Shown here piece after piece: positions 58,777 through 64,000 of a DNA stretch of 64,000 nucleotides. The DNA lies in assembly GCA_016706055.1 (NCBI GenBank), contig JADJKL010000001.1, positions 434,001-498,000 on the forward strand, read 5' to 3'. How positions within the stretch are numbered: the first letter of the stretch is position 1; each line of letters begins with the position of its first letter. Origin of the DNA: Chitinophagaceae bacterium. Its GTDB lineage: Bacteria > Bacteroidota > Bacteroidia > Chitinophagales > Chitinophagaceae. The notes below the pieces were generated by a model, which did not search any database, was not told where the DNA came from, and saw nothing but the letters and a program-made list of their open reading frames with translations. The position numbers and the translations under genes are program-made.

Positions 58777-59349
58777 TTGTATTTCTTAAAATATATTTTC
58801 GGTATAAATTGGAAAAAAAAATCCCTTTTCCGATTGATAATTTATATCGCATTGCTATGGTGGCCTACAATAGTTTTTTCAAATAAAATTAGATTTCAAC
58901 CCGCAGTTTTTGTACAGGAGTGGATTAAAGCGGTATGCAGTATATCAATAATATTTTTGGTACTTGAGTATCAAAAATATAGTATTGAAATAAACAGAAG
59001 AAAGACCTACTGCCGTGAAACTTTGGAAAGAAAAATAGTTGATCCGATACAAAATTTAATACATACGTCACAAGATTGGAGCGATCCTTCTCAAGCAGAA
59101 ATGGATAAATTTATTTCAGATTGGGCATCTTTTTACAAAACGCTTACCGACATTGACATGTTTTCTTTCAATATAAGTTTTAAGAATAAAAAAATATTAG
59201 AATTTAAAAAAGAGTTTAATCTTTCTCATCTGAATAAAAAAATAATTGGTTACATGAACACCCCAAAATCAAATGATATACCTATAACAATAAATGAGCT
59301 CAAAGAAATAGCTAATACTTTTTCTCAGGAGATAAATCAGATAAATTAA
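58777..59349 (+). CDS. Uncharacterised membrane-anchored protein (190 aa)
   Basis: Two hydrophobic helices in the first ~65 residues (LFRLIIYIALLWWPTIVF; AVCSISIIFLVLEY) followed by a charged helical cytoplasmic part. The start is uncertain: the frame opens with TTG at 58777 and no nearby ATG. AT-rich and Ile/Lys/Asn-rich like the next two genes, 4 bp before the ATPase gene. No family recognised. Confidence 0.6.
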   Translation: MYFLKYIFGINWKKKSLFRLIIYIALLWWPTIVFSNKIRFQPAVFVQEWIKAVCSISIIFLVLEYQKYSIEINRRKTYCRETLERKIVDPIQNLIHTSQDWSDPSQAEMDKFISDWASFYKTLTDIDMFSFNISFKNKKILEFKKEFNLSHLNKKIIGYMNTPKSNDIPITINELKEIANTFSQEINQIN

Positions 59350-59353
59350 AAAA

Positions 59354-60615
59354 ATGTATAAAAACATCACTTTACTTAAGAATGAATATTCTAAAAACTA
59401 CAATAACAGTTTTAATTTGAAAATGAAGTCTGTATCTGATGAGATTTTTCAGACAGAACAGGTGTTTCCATCTGGATACATGCCAATTGGGACATATTTA
59501 AAAGAAAAGTCACATTTTCTGCAAATAGAGAATTTCAAAATCATATAACAACTTTGACAAATGAAGTGGAAATTGATTCAACATGGGACATCCTTTCTGA
59601 ATATGAAAAAATCATAGCCTCTCATTTATTGTATGGCTTTTATAATGCTTATATTTTTTCTGGCGGAATGGGTAGCGGCAAAACGTCAACGGCTACCCAT
59701 GTTTTAGATTTTATCAAACAGAAATTTTCAACTCCAAACTCTGCCTTTATAAAAATTGCTTTCGACTTTAATTTAGGAGTTCTGAATGAAGAAGTGGATA
59801 ACGGACAAAATATAATAGATCGCTTTAGTCAGGAACTCTACATAAAGCTAAAGGTTGCTATCCACACATATATAAAAAATCACGAAAAAGACCTTATAAG
59901 AAATCTATGGCGATATGCCGAAGACAATAATTTTGAGGACTTTCATGAGTTTTTTGACTTAGGGAATATTGTTAATGACATCTCATGGCTTGATCTTTCA
60001 CAATTAAAGAAAGCCAATGAGTTTATTGCCTTTGTAGAGCTCATTACTGATAAAATAAGTAGAATAGAAATGTTTATGAAATTCTTTAAATTTTTAAAAA
60101 CAGATCTATCGGAAAATGAATTCATAATAATATTCTATGACAACATTGATATTCTTCAACCAAGTTTGCAAAAAAAAATATTCCAGGATTACATACTTCC
60201 ACTTAATACAATAGCCAAATCAACGTGTTTAATCTCATTAAGAAGAACAACATTTCTCCGTACATTCGATTTTCGTGATGTAAGATTCGCTCATTCATTT
60301 GGTTACATCCACCATCATGGGCATAAGGTTTCAGACATTATAATTCAAAGATTAAGTTATTGGAAGACAAACATAGATGAGCATAAAATTTTTAAAACCC
60401 TTGATCAGAGATATAAAGATTCATTGAAGAAGAGAATTAGCTTCTTGCATAAAGAATTCACATCTTCACAAATTCACTCTTTGGCAACCTACCTAGATTC
60501 TTTAGCAGGCAATTGTGTCCGGCTTGGTCTTTATATTGCCAACAGGTTACTCATCAATAATATTATCAAATTCGATGACACCCCAACGCAAAGGAATCGA
60601 TACAAAAATCATTGA
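59354..60615 (+). CDS. P-loop ATPase of an uncharacterised gene group (single frameshift)
   Basis: ATG at 59354; one extra base at 59500-59508 (A-rich) joins GTYLK to RKVTFSANREFQNH and TNEVEIDSTWD to give ~420 aa. Walker A FSGGMGSGKTSTAT; Walker B-like FIIIFYDNID; a sensor-like SLRRTTF, then a helical C-terminus. Resembles AAA/STAND/KAP-type ATPases used in anti-phage systems and plasmid maintenance, but I cannot assign a family. May be fused in reality with the next frame (see findings). Confidence 0.72.
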
Positions 60616-61310
60616 TCGTTTCACTCGAAACAAATACCTTATTATCTAACTATGAAGAAGTTGTAAACCTTTATACTTTTAATGAGAAATTTTCGCTACT
60701 GCCAATTAGAATACTGCACGTAATAAGTAACTGTGTAACAAATGATGGTATTAGAATTCAGGAAATAGTTAATAAACTATCGAAATTCTATGATACTGAT
60801 TCCATAACTCAATCAATCAAAATACTTTTATACTCGAGGCGTCCGTTATTATGGATTGACCATATTGGATCTGATGATAGATTAGAAGAAGAATCATCCT
60901 TATTTTTATCTGAAATCGGACACGGTTATTTAAATACCTTACTGGATGATCTTACATATGTTCAGGAATGTTTTATTGTTGCAAAGTGGAATTCCGACAT
61001 AATACCGGTAACCATAGATATTCAAAACGAGTATGAACGTTTAAGCTCAATTATTAAATGCCTGAGAGTTGCCTTTGACGAAGATTATACTTCTTTAAAA
61101 AATTTAGGAAAAGAATCTTTTCATCTGATTACAAAACGGCTGATTCAAAAAACCGTTGAAACAATCATAACTTTAAATTTATCTGCGGGATACCAGCAAA
61201 TATTTAGTGACATTGAAGATTTATTAACATACTTGATTGCGGTCAAAAAAGTGGAGTCTGCTGAATTAGAAGCATTGCTTTACAAAACTCAGGCACTCAG
61301 ACTTGCATAA
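60612..61310 (+). CDS. Uncharacterised protein (232 aa) following the P-loop ATPase
   Basis: Starts with TTG overlapping the ATPase stop. All-helical composition (FSLLPIRILHVISNCVTNDG, IQEIVNKLSKFYDTDSIT could be a winged helix), ends TQALRLA. A third frame between the two (KGIDTKIIDRFTRNKYL) would join ATPase and this part into one ~650 aa protein if two bases were removed near 60585 and 60640. Confidence 0.55.
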   Translation: MIVSLETNTLLSNYEEVVNLYTFNEKFSLLPIRILHVISNCVTNDGIRIQEIVNKLSKFYDTDSITQSIKILLYSRRPLLWIDHIGSDDRLEEESSLFLSEIGHGYLNTLLDDLTYVQECFIVAKWNSDIIPVTIDIQNEYERLSSIIKCLRVAFDEDYTSLKNLGKESFHLITKRLIQKTVETIITLNLSAGYQQIFSDIEDLLTYLIAVKKVESAELEALLYKTQALRLA

Positions 61311-61796
61311 AATTGTATTGCATAATAGCACCAGGAGAAGCACAGTTGTACGCTATTTATCTTAAATGGTTTGACGTCAGACAAATTTCTTTTCGTGTGA
61401 AGAGTACCCCCAATCAGCTTGCAGGTTCAATAACCTCCTTCATTTGCCTGTACAACATTTTGTTAGTTTTGTAAAAGTTATATTATATAAAATAACTACG
61501 CCCCAACACTCCCTAACTCTAAACTCTTAACAAATAACTCTAAACTCCTCCCTCAACATACAACATTCATAATTCAAAAAAAATCCCTCCCCGTAACTCT
61601 TTCACTCCCTTCCGTAACGCTTTACAATAAACTACACTCCATCTTTGATCACACAAACCAGCTACCAGTATCCAGCAACCAGAACCCAGCAACTCGTTAT
61701 AACCAGGCCAAGCCGAACACCTGTATAAAAAAGTAGGCAGTTTTACTTATCCTTAAAGTTTTTGTTGCTTTTTGAATCATAAAAGCATCAACTTCT
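61311..61796. other. Intergenic region, low-complexity
   Basis: 486 bp without a gene. Contains Bacteroidota-type spacer text (repeated AACTCTAAACTC and CCAGCAACCAGAACCCAGC words around 61.50-61.70 kb) and presumably the promoter of the next gene. No RNA gene recognised. Confidence 0.45.
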
Positions 61797-62138
61797 ATGC
61801 AATTCATTAAACAAAAGCTCCTGTTGGCCATAGTAGTCACAGTTGCATTGATTGGAGGCTCAGCATTTGCAGTATTGCAACAAAGCTCCACAAAAAATTT
61901 GCCCACCTTTTACTATTATCAGCTTAAACCAAATGGCAATCCGTATGTAGAATCGGATTACACAGTACGGCTCGAAACACCACCAATGCCCTGTGGTGGC
62001 TCCAGCGATGTATGCTGGATCAAAGCCGAAGATAATGGTAACGAAGAACCTGAAATCACTGCGCCACTGGAAGCAGAGATCGATGAAGCACTTACAGTAA
62101 ACTTTGAAGACTCTGAAAATGTAAAACTTCGGAATTGA
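61797..62138 (+). CDS. Small secreted protein, DUF6520-like
   Basis: 113 aa; signal peptide MQFIKQKLLLAIVVTVALIG ending near GSAFA; mature part has TPPMPCGGSSDVCWIKA (two Cys) and an acidic tail (EITAPLEAEIDEALTVNFED). Pattern resembles DUF6520-type small Bacteroidota exported proteins, which usually come singly or in families next to TlpA/SusD genes. Function unknown. A strong terminator follows. Confidence 0.65.
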   Translation: MQFIKQKLLLAIVVTVALIGGSAFAVLQQSSTKNLPTFYYYQLKPNGNPYVESDYTVRLETPPMPCGGSSDVCWIKAEDNGNEEPEITAPLEAEIDEALTVNFEDSENVKLRN

Positions 62139-62146
62139 TTTGTTAA

Positions 62147-62172
62147 AAAAGAAGGGCTCATGCCCTTCTTTT
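62147..62172. terminator. Bidirectional rho-independent terminator
   Basis: Perfect 11-bp stem AAAAGAAGGGC / GCCCTTCTTTT with a TCAT loop; T-rich on both strands. Separates the convergent small secreted protein gene and the thioredoxin gene. Confidence 0.85.
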
Positions 62173-63425
62173 TAATTGTTATCCTTTGCATTTTTTAATA
62201 CCAGCACTTCAATGGTCGCCATTTCTTCAGTTAAAACAAAACCGATCTCCTGAAATCGTTCCTGCAATACCGAAAAACAGTCCATCTCTTCACGTCCTAT
62301 ACCAATAAATAAATTGTTGAGTTCACGATCACTTAATCCCGTCTTATTTAGAAAGGGAGGAAAGCCTTCTTTCCGGTTATAATAATTATATAGGTCGAGT
62401 AAGGAACGATTGGCTCCCTTACGCAAGGAAGACTTACTTTCGGTGGTAGCTATACGCAATACCCAGCATTGCTTATGTATTGTTTGTACGCCGCCATCTA
62501 TACGCAAATAGCTATTCAGGTCTCGGATCATTTGCCTGCTCAGCTCTTGAAAATTAAGTCGCACATGGGTAGCCATTTCATAACAATAACTATTGGATTG
62601 TTCCCACTTTATTTTATAACCTGCACTGGTATCATAATACAAGCGATGCTGTAGCGATGGATCTGTTACTAGCCTCGATGGGTATAGGTTAACTCCGCTT
62701 AAATAAAGTGCGACCCTATAAAGTTGCAAAATGCTGAGATTAATATATCGCAGCCGGGTCTTCCCTGTTACAGTATCGGTAGTCTTCCACCCGCTGCTTT
62801 TGTACCCTGGTAGATAGCTACTGAACAATACATAGTCTGGTAAAATACCCTGCGGTATCACTTCACACAGAGTAGTGGTAGAGTGATCAAATGTCATTAC
62901 ATCAGACTTCACAGGCCAGTTGAGTGGATGCTTGGCTAACAGACTTTGCACATTGGGCATAGAAAGATATTCATGCCCGGTAATAGCAGCCACCACTCCT
63001 TCACTGTTGATCCATACTTCATGCGGCAATACCGTATGCGGAAATAATTCATTTAAAATACTGTCTTCTGTAACCACAGGAAAACTTACCTGCTTCGCTA
63101 TCTTATTTTTTTTCAGAAAACCCGCCACATCTTCCCGGCTTTCTTTGGTGATCATCAATACTTGCAGTTGATCACCAAATCGCTTTTGAATTGAATCAAG
63201 CAAGGGCATCGCTTTCAGACAGGGCAAACAGGTGCTGGCACCAAAATCAAGTAGTAACGCCTTACCTTTCAGCTCTTCCATACTAATGGATGAGTTCGTA
63301 TGATTAAGTACTTGCGCAAGCACCAGCGAAGGCAATCTATCTCCAATTGATAATTCTTTTGATTGTCCATGCACAATCAGTAAAGAAAAAATGAATACAA
63401 ATAACAGTACAACCTTCTTCTGCAT
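62172..63425 (-). CDS. TlpA-like thioredoxin-family protein
   Basis: About 417 aa from ATG at 63425 (MQKKVVLLFVF), since the longer start at 63470 overlaps the SusD gene. Signal peptide, then a TlpA domain (~20-165) with FGASTCLPCLKAMPLL (CxxC) and TVLPHEVWINSEG (cis-Pro region). The C-terminal ~230 residues, with YLPGYKSSGWKTT and a final TIEVLVLKNAKDNN, resemble the C-terminal extension (DUF3738/TIGR03435-like) of Bacteroidota thioredoxins beside SusCD systems. Role probably periplasmic redox; not the same subtype as at 50424-51581. Confidence 0.85.
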   Translation of the reverse strand: MQKKVVLLFVFIFSLLIVHGQSKELSIGDRLPSLVLAQVLNHTNSSISMEELKGKALLLDFGASTCLPCLKAMPLLDSIQKRFGDQLQVLMITKESREDVAGFLKKNKIAKQVSFPVVTEDSILNELFPHTVLPHEVWINSEGVVAAITGHEYLSMPNVQSLLAKHPLNWPVKSDVMTFDHSTTTLCEVIPQGILPDYVLFSSYLPGYKSSGWKTTDTVTGKTRLRYINLSILQLYRVALYLSGVNLYPSRLVTDPSLQHRLYYDTSAGYKIKWEQSNSYCYEMATHVRLNFQELSRQMIRDLNSYLRIDGGVQTIHKQCWVLRIATTESKSSLRKGANRSLLDLYNYYNRKEGFPPFLNKTGLSDRELNNLFIGIGREEMDCFSVLQERFQEIGFVLTEEMATIEVLVLKNAKDNN

Positions 63426-63450
63426 ACAAATAATTTTTTTACACGAATGG

Positions 63451-64000
63451 TCAACGGGGATTTTGTTCAATACCGGTTAACGCTATCACCTCCGAAGGTA
63501 TCAGCATCACGTAACGAAGATCACCGGGTGGCAGGCTGTAAAGCTGTCCATTTATTTTTCGGGTAAGGGTTGTTACAAAACGGGCATCACGGTTAAGCCG
63601 TCTTATATCCTGCCAGCGAACACCACGAAATAGTAATTCCTTTCTTCGTTCAGTAAGAACAATAGAAAGAGCTTCTTCATTGTTACCTGCTGTAAACGGA
63701 ATAAACGTTCCGGTCTTCCATCTTTTCTCTAATAGCTTATTCAATGTTTGCATAGCAGCAGTGGTACCGGACAATCTCGCTTCGCATTCTGCTTTCACCA
63801 GGTACAATTCATCAACAGCAAGGCCATTAAAAAAATAGTTATTGGTAGTGCCATTATAACTCGCTTTAAAGCCATAAGTCCCGTTATTATTAGTACGGAA
63901 ATACACCGTCTTCCGGAGGTCATTGGTTACATACGAACTATAAAGAAATGAATCGATCTTGCAGCGGGAAATATTCAGCAAACCCGAACCCGAACTGTAA
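63451..64000 (-). CDS. RagB/SusD family protein, C-terminal part
   Basis: Partial: the frame is open to the window edge (upstream residues YSSGSGLLNIS), so the start lies beyond 64000. C-terminal SusD signatures: AVDELYLVKAECEARLSG, then LTERRKELLFRGVRWQDIRR and YVMLIPSEVIALTGIEQNPR. A SusC gene is expected further upstream. The thioredoxin gene follows at once. Confidence 0.88.
   Translation of the reverse strand, partial: YSSGSGLLNISRCKIDSFLYSSYVTNDLRKTVYFRTNNNGTYGFKASYNGTTNNYFFNGLAVDELYLVKAECEARLSGTTAAMQTLNKLLEKRWKTGTFIPFTAGNNEEALSIVLTERRKELLFRGVRWQDIRRLNRDARFVTTLTRKINGQLYSLPPGDLRYVMLIPSEVIALTGIEQNPR

Noticed and set aside
1..64000. tRNA, rRNA or CRISPR loci
   Set aside because: No cloverleaf-like segment, rRNA signature or regularly spaced identical repeat was seen in the intergenic regions.

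Overview
This is an AT-rich window from a Bacteroidota chromosome, most likely Chitinophagaceae (inference). Evidence: two SusC/SusD-type systems, RHS proteins with Bacteroidota N-terminal domains, a Bacteroidota-style MobA/MobB/MobC mobilisation block, a GG-leader peptide exporter and a NarL-type two-component system. I saw no rRNA, tRNA or CRISPR array.

Region 1 (1-23.4 kb, almost all minus strand) is a sialoglycan/mucin-type polysaccharide utilisation locus. From its promoter end it reads SusC, SusD, N-acetylneuraminate lyase, N-acetylneuraminate epimerase (NanM-like), MFS transporter, sialidase, N-acylglucosamine 2-epimerase, sulfatase, GH109-like enzyme, sialate O-acetylesterase, a 57-aa ORF, an EamA transporter, two GH29 fucosidases, a GH20 hexosaminidase and a GH31 enzyme cut by the window edge. 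Together these would deacetylate and desialylate glycans, remove fucose, GalNAc, GlcNAc and sulfate, import sialic acid and channel it through ManNAc to GlcNAc. A divergent GntR/FadR-type regulator and a perfect palindrome in front of susC suggest the control circuit.

Region 2 (23.4-34.6 kb) is a decayed mobilisable element: integrase remnant, Fic protein, MobC/MobB/MobA with a candidate oriT, a toprim primase with a duplicated 3' end, small unknown genes, an ImmA/IrrE-type protein, a broken nuclease, RadC, an IS1-family element and a regulator fragment.

Region 3 (34.6-45.3 kb) holds two large RHS/YD-repeat proteins, one ending in a JAB-like putative toxin domain followed by a lipoprotein gene (possible immunity), the other ending in a DUF5977-like domain, plus a coiled-coil outer-membrane protein.

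Region 4 (46.1-53.8 kb) is the most interesting part: a secreted Cys-rich peptide cassette. It has an unannotated double-glycine precursor (about 67 aa, seven core cysteines), a C39-peptidase ABC exporter, an HlyD adaptor, a 2OG-Fe(II) dioxygenase, a TlpA-like thioredoxin and a VKOR-thioredoxin fusion. The cassette lies between two ~590-bp direct repeats.

Region 5 (54.4-64 kb) has a hairpin-repeat array, a three-gene sensor operon, an AraC regulator, an uncharacterised AT-rich membrane protein/P-loop ATPase/unknown-protein group (58.8-61.3 kb), a small secreted protein, and a second TlpA-SusD pair running off the window.

Data caution: about twenty genes or gene junctions are broken by single-base indels, nearly all in short homopolymers, and each can be repaired by one base. 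This looks like residual sequencing error rather than mass pseudogenisation. I give merged coordinates for such genes.
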